In this document: in pieces, positions 1 through 7,928 of the stretch
Position numbering within the stretch: position 1 is the first letter of the stretch
Layout of the letters: the number at the start of each line of letters is the position of its first letter
Notes under the pieces: model-generated
What the model was told of the DNA's origin: nothing
The model's database searches: none
Seen by the model: the letters and a program-made list of their open reading frames with translations, nothing else
Virus record (IMG/VR): IMGVR_UViG_3300040806_001315
Location: 1-37,376 of that record
Length of the DNA stretch: 37,376 nucleotides
Direction: 5' to 3' (one strand)
DNA from: a virus
Position numbers and translations under genes: made by a program

Positions 1-1
1 A

Positions 2-1060
2 TACACATCATTTTACAACATAGGAACTGTTGCTCCAGGTGCTGATGTTTTATGGATAAGTAGTTCTACAGGTAATGTATCTGAAAATATAATATTTGAT
101 CATTGTTCTGCCTTCTATGGAGGTGATGAATGTTTTAGTATTGCCAGTAGTAGTGGTCAAGGGGAAATGAATAACGTTACTGTTCAGTGGTGTTTAATGG
201 CGGCTAGTTCAAAAGGTTCTATTATAGGAGCTTACACAGGGCAGTCAAATGCTACCACAGCTTATTGTTCTTATCAAGATATAAGTTATAGATTTCCTAA
301 TATGTTAGGTTATGGTAGTAATTCTCAACAAGATGCTTATAATATATTTGTCGGTAATTATACTTCAAGATTAATTAGAACAACTGGTGATGCTAACTTC
401 AATGTACAGAACATGTATGTTCAAGCAAATAGAGCAGATTACGGAAGGCATAGGATGCAATACCAATCAACAGCACCTTGTCAACTTTACGCAGGCGGTA
501 CTATAATAACTGGGGTTCAAGACACTCCAGCCTACCCTGAATTTGATGATGTTTGGTTAACATTTTTAGGATCAGATATTGGAGCTGACCTACCTATTCC
601 AAATGACGCAAGAGCAAGTTCAGCATTTCCATTAATAGGTAAAGCAGGTACTATATATGATACCGCTGACATAAAGACTGAAGTATTACCTTATACTGGA
701 AATACAAAAAGGTTAACTAATGATGGTTCAGTAGTTGAAGATGAATATGCTTTAGACACATTTTATCGTGATTTAGGCGTTAATAAACAAGACACAAACG
801 ACCAAACAAGATTTCCTGCAATACAGTACCCTCAACCCAACTCAGCTACACCTTTAACATCTACATTAAAAGATGGAATACCTGATATTTGGAGAGCTGC
901 TAATATGAATGGTGAATCACATGATGATATTGTACCTGGGACAGGTTATACCTGGTTAGAAACTTTTCATAATCAAGTAGATTCTCCAACACCTCCATCT
1001 CCGCCAGTAACTAGTTTAAAAGGAAGTACAATAAGTTTAATATTTAAAGGTGTAATATAA
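2..1060 (+). CDS. Pectate-lyase-like tail spike, C-terminal part (5' truncated by window)
   Basis: The reading frame is open from base 2, so the gene begins before the window; the ATG at 167 is internal. The visible 352 residues resemble the right-handed beta-helix of polysaccharide lyase family 1-like proteins. Near the N-terminal edge is a stretch reading NIIFDHCSAFYGGDE, followed by NVTVQWCLMA, the usual pectate-lyase pattern of asparagine and aromatic ladders with acidic calcium ligands. The C-terminal part (KDGIPDIWRAANMNG, then GTGYTWLETFHNQVD) matches the tail that closes many Bacteroidota pectate-lyase-like proteins. Known family role: beta-elimination of acidic polysaccharides. Inference: a virion-bound spike that degrades or binds host capsule or exopolysaccharide. 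It lies just before another probable tail gene. The catalytic residues cannot be assigned without a structural model, and it could be a binding-only beta-helix. Confidence 0.7.
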   Translation, partial: YTSFYNIGTVAPGADVLWISSSTGNVSENIIFDHCSAFYGGDECFSIASSSGQGEMNNVTVQWCLMAASSKGSIIGAYTGQSNATTAYCSYQDISYRFPNMLGYGSNSQQDAYNIFVGNYTSRLIRTTGDANFNVQNMYVQANRADYGRHRMQYQSTAPCQLYAGGTIITGVQDTPAYPEFDDVWLTFLGSDIGADLPIPNDARASSAFPLIGKAGTIYDTADIKTEVLPYTGNTKRLTNDGSVVEDEYALDTFYRDLGVNKQDTNDQTRFPAIQYPQPNSATPLTSTLKDGIPDIWRAANMNGESHDDIVPGTGYTWLETFHNQVDSPTPPSPPVTSLKGSTISLIFKGVI

Positions 1061-1077
1061 AGCTAAAAATATAAGTC

Positions 1078-1098
1078 TTTTTTTTTTAGTTATATTTG
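1078..1098 (+). promoter_or_regulatory. Phage promoter, T-tract plus TATATTTG box
   Basis: TATATTTG at 1091-1098 fits the Bacteroidota -7 consensus TAnnTTTG. A run of ten T (1078-1087) lies three bases upstream. No clear -33 TTTG is present at the usual spacing. The gene start is 18 bases downstream, giving a leader of roughly 10-15 nt. Confidence 0.6.
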
Positions 1099-1116
1099 TT
1101 ACAATAAATATTAGTT

Positions 1117-2004
1117 ATGCCAAAGATTAGTACATACAATACCGTAACTCCTCAAGGAAGTGATAAGATTATTATTAGTCAAGAAAACGGAACGCCTACA
1201 AACGTAACTAAAAATATTACTGTAGATGGATTAAAAAATTACATAGAATTAGAAGATGGCATTCCTACACCAAATATTTATGTTCTTAAACTTCCTACAG
1301 AACCATTAGAAACTAGATATAAGGTTTGTATTCAAAAACCTATTCAAACAAATTGGTTAAATAAAAATCCTAGGCTTTTTATGTTTAGATACAAGAAAGC
1401 AAAATCTAGCTATCGAGAAGACACTAACGCTCCTGGTTTAAAAAAGAAGGGATTTATTCATCCATCTCATCAAAACGGTGTTTATCAGCAAACTAACTTC
1501 CCTGGAAGTAATTGGGGAAGTTCAGAACTTTTAACTGAACAGGGTCAGGCATTACCTCCAATCGATACAGAATGGGATATTAATACAGAATTACAAATTG
1601 CAAAAACAGGTACTATTATAACGGATTTTGCTTCACTAAGATCCGCTACTTATATTGAAATTCCTTTTAGTAAATTACAATTTCTTTATAATAAACTCGA
1701 CCCTGGTTTACCATACACCTCTTTGCCTGCTCCAAAAGCAGGAACTTTTTGTGCAATAAGAGGTGGAGATAGGCATAATACTAATACTCCTTGGGATTTT
1801 TCACCTTATAATAAATTAATATTAAAATTTGCAATAGGTATACCAAACCCTGCGTGGACAAATACAAATCATGAGTTGCCTTATATTATGGGTAATTTAT
1901 CAAATGCTATAAATATTGTATATCAACAAAGTCCACCTGCAAGTGATGTTACTAGGGTAATAATTACACATGGAAGTAATGCTACTGTTAAAAGAGCAAC
2001 TTAA
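1117..2004 (+). CDS. Probable tail fibre/appendage protein, unknown
   Basis: A 295-aa protein of unrecognised fold. Its first 45 residues (beginning MPKISTYNTVTP, with SDKIIISQENG and a TVDGLKNYI ending) follow the pattern of short N-terminal attachment segments common on phage tail fibres and spikes: a serine/threonine-rich segment, a 'G(S/T)DKxxxxQ' motif, then 'xxTVxxLxxYI'. The remainder is rich in Pro, Asn and aromatic residues, with no membrane segment. It follows the pectate-lyase-like spike and has its own promoter 18 bases upstream. A tail appendage role is inferred from the N-terminus and position; nothing shows an enzymatic activity. The gene is followed within 5 bases by a structured non-coding element. 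Confidence 0.6.
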   Translation: MPKISTYNTVTPQGSDKIIISQENGTPTNVTKNITVDGLKNYIELEDGIPTPNIYVLKLPTEPLETRYKVCIQKPIQTNWLNKNPRLFMFRYKKAKSSYREDTNAPGLKKKGFIHPSHQNGVYQQTNFPGSNWGSSELLTEQGQALPPIDTEWDINTELQIAKTGTIITDFASLRSATYIEIPFSKLQFLYNKLDPGLPYTSLPAPKAGTFCAIRGGDRHNTNTPWDFSPYNKLILKFAIGIPNPAWTNTNHELPYIMGNLSNAINIVYQQSPPASDVTRVIITHGSNATVKRAT

Positions 2005-2008
2005 AAAT

Positions 2009-2095
2009 GCGAGGACACCAGTTAGGCGTTTCCTTTGTGGAAACTTCAGTTAGGCGTTTCCTTTGTGGAAATACCAGTTAGGGAGTCCTCTTCGC
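2009..2095 (+). ncRNA. Tandem 28-nt repeat RNA element with nested hairpins
   Basis: Directly after the stop codon at 2004, CAGTTAGG occurs three times at exactly 28-nt intervals (2019, 2047, 2075). The two full units each contain a hairpin: GTTTCC-TTTGT-GGAAAC at 2028-2044, and the same with a terminal G-T pair at 2056-2072. The whole is closed by GAGGAC (2011-2016) pairing with GTCCTC (2085-2090), extended by GC (2009-2010) with GC (2094-2095). The folded form is a closing stem enclosing two identical hairpins separated by CAGTTAGG linkers. No ORF of note lies inside. It could be a 3'-UTR structure, a processed small RNA or a protein-binding site. Function is unknown. Confidence 0.55.
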
Positions 2096-2099
2096 TTAA

Positions 2100-2132
2100 A
2101 ATACCTCTGTTAATTCAGGGGTATTTTTTTTT
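2100..2132 (+). terminator. Rho-independent terminator
   Basis: AATACCTCTG (2100-2109) pairs with CAGGGGTATT (2116-2125), with one G-T pair and a 6-nt loop, followed by a T run to 2132. It closes the tail gene/repeat RNA transcript. The same T run abuts the next promoter box. Confidence 0.85.
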
Positions 2133-2143
2133 ACTTATATTTG
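2124..2143 (+). promoter_or_regulatory. Phage promoter, T-tract plus TATATTTG box
   Basis: TATATTTG at 2136-2143 follows the nine-T run 2124-2132 with a 3-base spacer. The T run is shared with the upstream terminator. The next gene starts 22 bases downstream. It probably drives the GroES-like/terminase/portal operon. Confidence 0.65.
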
Positions 2144-2164
2144 TTATAAATCAAATTAAATTAA

Positions 2165-2395
2165 ATGAATGATATTCGTAAGATAGCAGTAGGTCCTGAT
2201 TACAAAGGTGGAGCTATGCATTATGTTGTGGGTCAAGAAATACTAAATGGTACATATAAAATTCACCACATACGGTATAATGACATTAATGACTCTTTTA
2301 AAATATGGATTGAATCTACATATACTAAAGAAATTGTGTTATGGAAGCAGTTTATTAATATGCCTGTATCTATCGAGTATAATATTAACTTCTAA
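2165..2395 (+). CDS. Small conserved phage protein, unknown function
   Basis: 76 aa, first gene of the packaging operon, 22 bases after a TATATTTG box. The sequence has a conserved look (IRKIAVGPDYKGGAMHYVVGQ, ending in MPVSIEYNINF), and I associate this type with flavobacterial phages, next to terminase genes, without a known function. The middle alternates short beta-strand-like segments; there are no cysteines and no membrane segment. The leader carries AAATTAAATTAAATG instead of a Shine-Dalgarno site. The stop codon overlaps the next start (TAATG), so translation is probably coupled to the GroES-like gene. A DNA- or chaperone-binding partner is possible but not shown. Confidence 0.65.
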   Translation: MNDIRKIAVGPDYKGGAMHYVVGQEILNGTYKIHHIRYNDINDSFKIWIESTYTKEIVLWKQFINMPVSIEYNINF

Positions 2396-2958
2396 TGAAA
2401 TCACCTTACTTATTTATCACCAAACCCTTAGACAATAAAAGGTATAACAACACTAAAAAAATCAGTGATGTAGACTTTATAACAAATACTTCAGAGGAAA
2501 ACCACAAAGCATCAAATCGAATTGCAGAGGTTATTGCCACTCCAATTGTTTATAATGGTCCTATTAAACCAGGAGATAAATTATTAGTCCATCATAACGT
2601 ATTTAAGTTTTACAATGACATGCAAGGTAGACGTAAAAGTGGAAGAAGTTTTTTTATGGATGATTTATTTTTTGTTGAGCCTGATCAGTTTTACATGTAT
2701 CATGATGGGTGTCGATGGAATACTAATGGAAGGTATTGCTTTACTAAGCCTCTTCCTACAGAAGACTACTACTTATATAAGAACACCAATGAAGAACCAT
2801 TGGTTGGTGAAATAAAGTATAGCAACAACTACCTGCGTTCACAAAATGTAAATCCAGGTGATAAGGTCTGTTTTAAACCTGAAAGTGAATACGAGTTTGA
2901 AGTAGATGGAGAAAAACTATATCGAATGTTTGACCATCAAATAACAATAAAATTATGA
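2395..2958 (+). CDS. GroES-like co-chaperonin
   Basis: 187 aa. Two segments look like the strands that frame the GroES beta-barrel: PIKPGDKLLVHHNVFK (about 56-71) and NVNPGDKVCFKPESEYEF followed by VDGEKLYRM (about 151-178). The second matches the usual GroES ending 'GDKVxFxxxxxxExxxDGxxLxxM' before the last strand (ITIKL). Residues 72-88 (DMQGRRKSGRS) are polar and could be a mobile loop. Family knowledge: GroES caps the GroEL folding chamber, and several tailed phages carry their own version (T4 gp31 is the classic case) for capsid protein folding. The protein is longer than the about 95-aa bacterial GroES because of an extra N-terminal segment and a middle insertion. The start overlaps the upstream stop (TAATG). 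The assignment is from motif pattern only. Confidence 0.6.
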   Translation: MKSPYLFITKPLDNKRYNNTKKISDVDFITNTSEENHKASNRIAEVIATPIVYNGPIKPGDKLLVHHNVFKFYNDMQGRRKSGRSFFMDDLFFVEPDQFYMYHDGCRWNTNGRYCFTKPLPTEDYYLYKNTNEEPLVGEIKYSNNYLRSQNVNPGDKVCFKPESEYEFEVDGEKLYRMFDHQITIKL

Positions 2959-3080
2959 GTGATAAGCCAAAAAAGAAAAAACGACCAAGAATTAAATATA
3001 ATCCGAATCGCAATGGACTCAAAAACTTTAAAAAAGAATATTATTCAGGCAGGGATGAGAGCCGTAGAGCAACTTATTAA
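2955..3080 (+). CDS. Possible 41-aa basic protein (overlapping ORF)
   Basis: An ATG at 2955 overlaps the stop of the GroES-like gene (ATGA) and opens a 41-codon frame. The peptide is strongly basic at the start (MSDKPKKKKRPRIKYNPN) and ends in GRDESRRATY. The 4-base stop-start overlap is typical of coupled genes in compact phage operons. Against it, 68 bases overlap the next gene in another frame, if that gene starts at 3013. It might be a DNA-binding peptide or only a re-initiation site that hands ribosomes to the next gene. Function unknown. Confidence 0.4.
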   Translation: MSDKPKKKKRPRIKYNPNRNGLKNFKKEYYSGRDESRRATY

Positions 3081-3294
3081 GGTTGCAAAAGAAGACATTA
3101 TAAAGCCTGACCCAGAGGATGAGTTGGCTGCTGACAGATTAAAAAATGCTGCAGCAACAAAAAAACTAGCAATATTTGATGCGTTTGATATACTGACTAG
3201 AATAGAAAATGAAAAAAATTTAATGGAAATCGAAGAACGAGGTCCAAGTAAACTAGATACAAAACAAGGATTTGCAGAACGAAGGTCTTCATAG
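3013..3294 (+). CDS. terS: Probable terminase small subunit
   Basis: 93 aa from the ATG at 3013. The frame also has a GTG at 2959 (111 aa), but the first 18 residues from there look unconserved. The protein is alpha-helical and charged: MDSKTLKKNIIQAG, VEQLIKVAKEDII, then ELAADRLKNAAATKKLAIFD and a last helix with RIENE. This is the usual make-up of small terminase DNA-recognition and oligomerisation helices in related phages, but no classical helix-turn-helix can be proven. It sits immediately before, and overlaps by 23 bases, the large terminase. Role by position: recognises the phage DNA end and loads the large subunit. The function is inferred mainly from context. Confidence 0.5.
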   Translation: MDSKTLKKNIIQAGMRAVEQLIKVAKEDIIKPDPEDELAADRLKNAAATKKLAIFDAFDILTRIENEKNLMEIEERGPSKLDTKQGFAERRSS

Positions 3295-5437
3295 TTTATA
3301 CAGAGTTGTAGATAACTACATACCTAAAGGTATTCTTAAAAAAAAGAATAGGAATAGGTCATGGAAATATGGCTATGATGAAAAGTATGAGGTTGTTGTA
3401 ATATCTAAAACAGGAGAGATTGGTGAGGTATATGAAATTAACGGACTTAGAATTGGATTACCTAAAGCTCCAAAGTCTCTTCAAAGAGACAACAATAAAT
3501 GGGAAAGAAAAGAGCCTCCAAAGGCAATCTTAAAAATACAATCTATATTTCAATGGAATCAGCAACCCAACACTTTTAAAGCTAAGTGGATAGATTACAT
3601 CGAAGATGAGTTTGATAAAAGAGAACAAGGTTATTGGTTTATAAACAACAAAACATACACATACATTACAGGGTCACACTACATGTACCTTCAATGGACA
3701 AAGATTGATGTAGGGTATCCTGACTTTAGAGAAGCTAATAGAATTTTTTACATTTTTTGGGAGGCATGTAAAGCAGACCCTAGATGTTTCGGAATGATAT
3801 ACTTGAAGATTAGACGTTCTGGATTTTCATTTATGGCTTCCGAAGAGTGTGCAAATGTTGGGACAATATCTAAAAACTCTCGTATAGGTATTTTGTCTAA
3901 GTCAGGTTCTGATGCAAAAAAAATGTTTACAGATAAGGTTGTTCCTATTGTTAGAAACTATCCCTTCTTTTTTAAACCTGTGCAAGATGGTATGGATAAA
4001 CCTAAAACAGAGTTGGCGTTTAGAATTCCTGCATCTAAGATTACTAAAAAGAATATGTATGATGTTGATGATGAAGAAATGGAAGGCTTGGATACCACTA
4101 TTGACTGGAAGAATACAGATGATAACTCTTATGATGGGGAAAAGTTGCTTTTACTAGCACATGATGAAAGTGGTAAATGGCTAAAGCCAAACAATATACT
4201 AAATAATTATCGTGTTACTAAAACTTGTTTAAGACTAGGTAGAAAAATTATTGGAAAGTGCATGATGGGTTCAACATCAAATGCATTAAATAAGGGTGGT
4301 GAAGAGTTTAAAAAGCTTTACTACGATTCTAATCCTAATAACAGGAGTAATAATGGTCAAACAAAAAGTGGGTTGTATTCTTTGTTTATACCAATGGAGT
4401 GGAACTTTGAAGGATACATTGATGAGTATGGGATGCCTATGGAGGATGTTGTTGATTACTGGAACAACGAAGTTGAAAGTTTAAAAAATGATCCTGATGC
4501 TTTAAATGAGTTCTACAGACAATTTCCTCGTACTGAATCTCATGCGTTTAGGGATGAAAGCAAGCAGTCATTGTTTGATCTCACACGAATATATCAGCAG
4601 ATTGATTACAACGACTCGCTTATAAAAGAACACCATTTAACTCGTGGGTCTTTTTCTTGGAAGAATGGAATCAAAGACACTGAGGTTATATGGACTCCAA
4701 ACACTAGGGGGAGATTTTTAGTAAGTTGGATACCAAAAAAAAATATGCAGAATAGGTATAAGAAAAACCATAGAGGTGATTTTTTTCCTGCAAACGAGCA
4801 TCTTGGTGCTTTTGGTTGTGATAGCTATGACATATCTGGAACAGTTGGAGGTGGAGCTTCAAATGGTGCTTTGCATGGAATTACAAAATTTAATATGGAT
4901 GATGCTCCTAGTAATCAGTTTTTTTTAGAGTATGTAGCAAGACCTCAAACTGCAGAAATATTTTTTGAGGAAGTATTGATGGCATGTGTATTTTATGGTA
5001 TGCCTATATTGGTAGAAAACAATAAGCCTAGATTATTATATCATTTTAAAAATAGAGGCTACAGAGCATTTAGTATTAATCGACCAGATAAACTTAAACA
5101 CAAGCTCTCTAAGACAGAAAAAGAACTTGGAGGAATACCTAACTCAAGCGAGGCAGTAAAGCAGGCTCACGCAGCAGCTATTGAGTCTTATATTCAATCT
5201 TACGTAGGATTAATAGGTCCAGATGAAATGGGTTACATGCCTTTTACTAGAACACTAGAGGATTGGGCAAAGTTTGATATAAGCAATAGAACAAAGTTTG
5301 ATGCTTCTATTAGTTCAGGTTTAGCAATAATGGCTTGTCAAAGACACCTCTATCAACCTATAAAAAAACAATCAAATATTATTGTTAACTTTGCTAGGTA
5401 CAACAATAAAGGAAGTCATAGTGAAATAATAAGATAA
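3272..5437 (+). CDS. terL: Terminase large subunit (packaging ATPase/nuclease)
   Basis: 721 aa, starting at TTG (3272), the only sensible start before the conserved-looking SLYRVVDNYIPKGIL; the next in-frame ATG is near residue 138. The N-terminal ATPase has a Walker-A variant LKIRRSGFSF (178-187), of the R-x-x-G-x-S kind seen in terminases rather than GxxxxGKT. The Walker-B/catalytic carboxylate is LLLLAHDES (292-300; D298, E299), and the coupling motif is MMGSTSN (331-337). The C-terminal RNase H-like nuclease shows FGCDSYD (514-520, metal-binding Asp) and PILVENNK (578-585, Glu). The protein pumps DNA into the prohead through the portal and cuts the concatemer. It overlaps the small terminase and is one base away from the portal start, so all three are translated together. 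Confidence 0.9.
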   Translation: MQNEGLHSLYRVVDNYIPKGILKKKNRNRSWKYGYDEKYEVVVISKTGEIGEVYEINGLRIGLPKAPKSLQRDNNKWERKEPPKAILKIQSIFQWNQQPNTFKAKWIDYIEDEFDKREQGYWFINNKTYTYITGSHYMYLQWTKIDVGYPDFREANRIFYIFWEACKADPRCFGMIYLKIRRSGFSFMASEECANVGTISKNSRIGILSKSGSDAKKMFTDKVVPIVRNYPFFFKPVQDGMDKPKTELAFRIPASKITKKNMYDVDDEEMEGLDTTIDWKNTDDNSYDGEKLLLLAHDESGKWLKPNNILNNYRVTKTCLRLGRKIIGKCMMGSTSNALNKGGEEFKKLYYDSNPNNRSNNGQTKSGLYSLFIPMEWNFEGYIDEYGMPMEDVVDYWNNEVESLKNDPDALNEFYRQFPRTESHAFRDESKQSLFDLTRIYQQIDYNDSLIKEHHLTRGSFSWKNGIKDTEVIWTPNTRGRFLVSWIPKKNMQNRYKKNHRGDFFPANEHLGAFGCDSYDISGTVGGGASNGALHGITKFNMDDAPSNQFFLEYVARPQTAEIFFEEVLMACVFYGMPILVENNKPRLLYHFKNRGYRAFSINRPDKLKHKLSKTEKELGGIPNSSEAVKQAHAAAIESYIQSYVGLIGPDEMGYMPFTRTLEDWAKFDISNRTKFDASISSGLAIMACQRHLYQPIKKQSNIIVNFARYNNKGSHSEIIR

Positions 5438-7873
5438 ATGAAAGACGTAAAAATAAATGTTTCTTCTGTTGGGTTTCCGAGTCAGTTTGTTTCTGATAGT
5501 GAAAAAGCTTCAGATGAATTTGGCTTACAAATAGGTCAGGCTATTCAGTATGAGTGGTTTAAAAAAGATGGAAATCAATGTAGATACTATAATCAGTGGA
5601 GAGATTTTTACAGGCTTCGTCTTTATGCTAGAGGTGAACAATCTGTTGCTAAGTATAAAAATGAACTAGCAGTTGATGGGGACTTGAGTTATTTAAATTT
5701 AGACTGGACACCAGTTCCAATTATTCCTAAGTTTGTAGATGTTGTTGTAAATGGAATGAATGATCGTTTGTTTGATGTAAAGGCATATGCAGAAGATGCA
5801 ATGTCACAGGCTCAAAGAAGTAAGTATCAAGATATGATACAAGGTCAAGCAGCAGCAAAAGATATACTGCAGATTATTCAAAAAGAAACAGGAGCTGATC
5901 CCTTTATAATGAACCCTGATGACCTTCCTCAAACTGATGAAGAGCTAAACCTATATATGCAGCTTAAATACAAGCCTGCCATTGAGATTGCTGAAGAGGA
6001 AGCTATAAACACTATTTTTGCAGAAAACCATTACAACGATATTAGAAAAAGAGTTGACTATGATTTAACTGTTTTAGGTATTGGTTGTACAAAACATGAG
6101 TTTTTGCCAGGAGCAGGTGTTGAAATTAAATATGTAGACCCTGCAAATATTGTTTATAGTTATACAGAAGACCCACACTTTAAAGACTGTTTCTATTGGG
6201 GAGAAATTAAAACACTTCCAATTACTGAGTTAATGAAGATTGACCAGTCTTTAACCAAAGACGATTTAGAGGAAATATCTAAGTATTCTCAAAGTTGGTA
6301 TGATTACTACAATGTGGCTCAGTTTTATGAAAATGATATTTTTTATAGAGATACTGTTACACTAATGTATTTTAATTATAAGACTACTAAAAAAGTGGTT
6401 TACAAAAAAAAGATATTAGAGAACGGTGGTACTAAGGTTATAGAGAAAGATGATCAATTCAATCCTCCAGTAGAAATGATGGAAGAAGGAAGGTTTGAAA
6501 AAATTGAAAAAACCATTGATGTGTGGTATGAAGGAGTAATGGTTATGGGTACAAACATTCTTTTAAAGTGGGAACTTGCTGAGAATATGGTAAGACCTAA
6601 ATCTGCTCAACAACACGCACTTCCAAATTATGTAGCAGTTGCACCAAGAATGTATAAAGGGGTTATTGAGTCTTTAACTAGACGTATGATTCCATTTGCA
6701 GACTTAATACAAATAACTCACTTGAAACTTCAACAAGTTATTTCAAGGGTCGTACCTGATGGTGTGTATATTGATGCTGATGGATTAAATGAAGTAGACT
6801 TAGGAACAGGAAACGCTTACAATCCAGAAGATGCTTTAAGATTATATTTCCAAACAGGTTCTGTAATTGGTAGAAGTTATACTCAAGATGGAGACTATAA
6901 TCAAGGTAAAGTTCCAATTAAAGAACTACAATCAAGTTCTGGTACAAGTAAAACACAGATGCTTATTGCAAACTACAATCATTATTTAGGAATGATTAGA
7001 CAGGTGACAGGTTTAAATGAAGCTAGAGATGCTTCTACTCCTGATCCTAATTCTTTGGTTGGTTTACAGAAATTGGCAGCATTAAATTCTAATGTTGCGA
7101 CTAGGCATATACTTGAAGGCTCTTTGTATATATATAGAAGTTTAGCTGAAGCTATAACTTATAGGGTTGCCGACATATTGCAGTACGCAGACTTTAAAGA
7201 TGATTTTGCTAATGCCATAGGTAAGTATAATGTTAGTATTCTTAATCAGATAAAAGATTTATACATCTACGATTTTGGTATATTTATTGAAATAGCTCCA
7301 GACGAAGAACAAAAAGCACAATTAGAAGCTAATATACAAATGGCTTTATCTAAGGGAGATATTAATCTAGAGGATGCAATTGATATTAGAGAGATTAAAA
7401 ACATTAAACTTGCTAACCAATTACTTAAAGTAAAACGTAAGGCATTACAAGAGCAGCAGCAACAACAAGCAATGCAGGCTCAAGCAATGCAGGCTCAACA
7501 GGCATTAAAGTCTCAAGAAATGAAACAGCAAATGACAATGCAAGCTCAACAAGCTGAAATTCAAGGAAAAATGCAATTAAAACAGGCTGAGATTGCTTTT
7601 GAGATAGAAAAGCAAAACAATGAGGCTATGCTTAAAAGTAAGTTAATGCAGGAAGAGTTTAACTACAATTTACAGTTAAGAAGTATGGAGTCGGAGGCAT
7701 TGTCTAACAGAGAAATTCAAAGGGAAAATGCAAAGTCTGCTAGAATATCTCAAGCTAATCAAGAACAGTCAAGACTAATAAATCAAAGAAAAAATAATTT
7801 ACCACCACAAAGATTTGAATCTAACGAAGACAGTTTAGATGGATTTGATCTAGCTGAGTTTGAGCCTAGATAA
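5438..7873 (+). CDS. Portal protein
   Basis: 811 aa, starting directly after the terminase stop. Order (terminase, portal, scaffold, capsid), size and composition fit a podovirus-type portal, the dodecameric ring at the packaging vertex. The N-terminal half contains acidic/aromatic wing-like segments. The central part (SLTRRMIPFADLIQITHLK, then residues near 520 with YNHYLGMIRQVTGLNEARD) resembles the portal stem and crown region. Residues about 671-755 are a long Gln/Met/Ala-rich coiled coil, probably the C-terminal barrel extending into the capsid. Within it, CAAGCAATGCAGGCT is duplicated at DNA level near 7467-7496, giving AMQAQ repeats. There is no catalytic motif. The gene ends shortly before a promoter that separates it from the scaffold/capsid transcript. 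Confidence 0.85.
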   Translation: MKDVKINVSSVGFPSQFVSDSEKASDEFGLQIGQAIQYEWFKKDGNQCRYYNQWRDFYRLRLYARGEQSVAKYKNELAVDGDLSYLNLDWTPVPIIPKFVDVVVNGMNDRLFDVKAYAEDAMSQAQRSKYQDMIQGQAAAKDILQIIQKETGADPFIMNPDDLPQTDEELNLYMQLKYKPAIEIAEEEAINTIFAENHYNDIRKRVDYDLTVLGIGCTKHEFLPGAGVEIKYVDPANIVYSYTEDPHFKDCFYWGEIKTLPITELMKIDQSLTKDDLEEISKYSQSWYDYYNVAQFYENDIFYRDTVTLMYFNYKTTKKVVYKKKILENGGTKVIEKDDQFNPPVEMMEEGRFEKIEKTIDVWYEGVMVMGTNILLKWELAENMVRPKSAQQHALPNYVAVAPRMYKGVIESLTRRMIPFADLIQITHLKLQQVISRVVPDGVYIDADGLNEVDLGTGNAYNPEDALRLYFQTGSVIGRSYTQDGDYNQGKVPIKELQSSSGTSKTQMLIANYNHYLGMIRQVTGLNEARDASTPDPNSLVGLQKLAALNSNVATRHILEGSLYIYRSLAEAITYRVADILQYADFKDDFANAIGKYNVSILNQIKDLYIYDFGIFIEIAPDEEQKAQLEANIQMALSKGDINLEDAIDIREIKNIKLANQLLKVKRKALQEQQQQQAMQAQAMQAQQALKSQEMKQQMTMQAQQAEIQGKMQLKQAEIAFEIEKQNNEAMLKSKLMQEEFNYNLQLRSMESEALSNREIQRENAKSARISQANQEQSRLINQRKNNLPPQRFESNEDSLDGFDLAEFEPR

Positions 7874-7891
7874 TGTCTAAAATCGGTATTA

Positions 7892-7908
7892 TTTTTTTCT
7901 TATATTTG
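7892..7908 (+). promoter_or_regulatory. Phage promoter, T-tract plus TATATTTG box
   Basis: TATATTTG at 7901-7908 is preceded by seven T (7892-7898) and a 2-base spacer. No hairpin precedes this T run, so here the run belongs to the promoter rather than to a terminator. The gene start is 21 bases downstream. It gives the scaffold and capsid genes their own high-level transcript. Confidence 0.65.
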
Positions 7909-7928
7909 TAATAATTAAATTTAATCAT

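Noticed and set aside
1063-1089. Terminator after the pectate-lyase-like gene
   Set aside because: CTAAAAA can pair with TTTTTAG, but the stem is all weak pairs with a long loop; the T run is better read as part of the promoter.
2019-2082. 28-nt repeats as a CRISPR array
   Set aside because: The periodicity comes from adjacent repeat units with no unique spacers; the intervening sequence is itself repeated and forms hairpins.
2615-2815. 66-aa ORF inside the GroES-like gene
   Set aside because: A different frame inside a gene with motif support; hydrophobic and Cys/Met-rich without its own signals.
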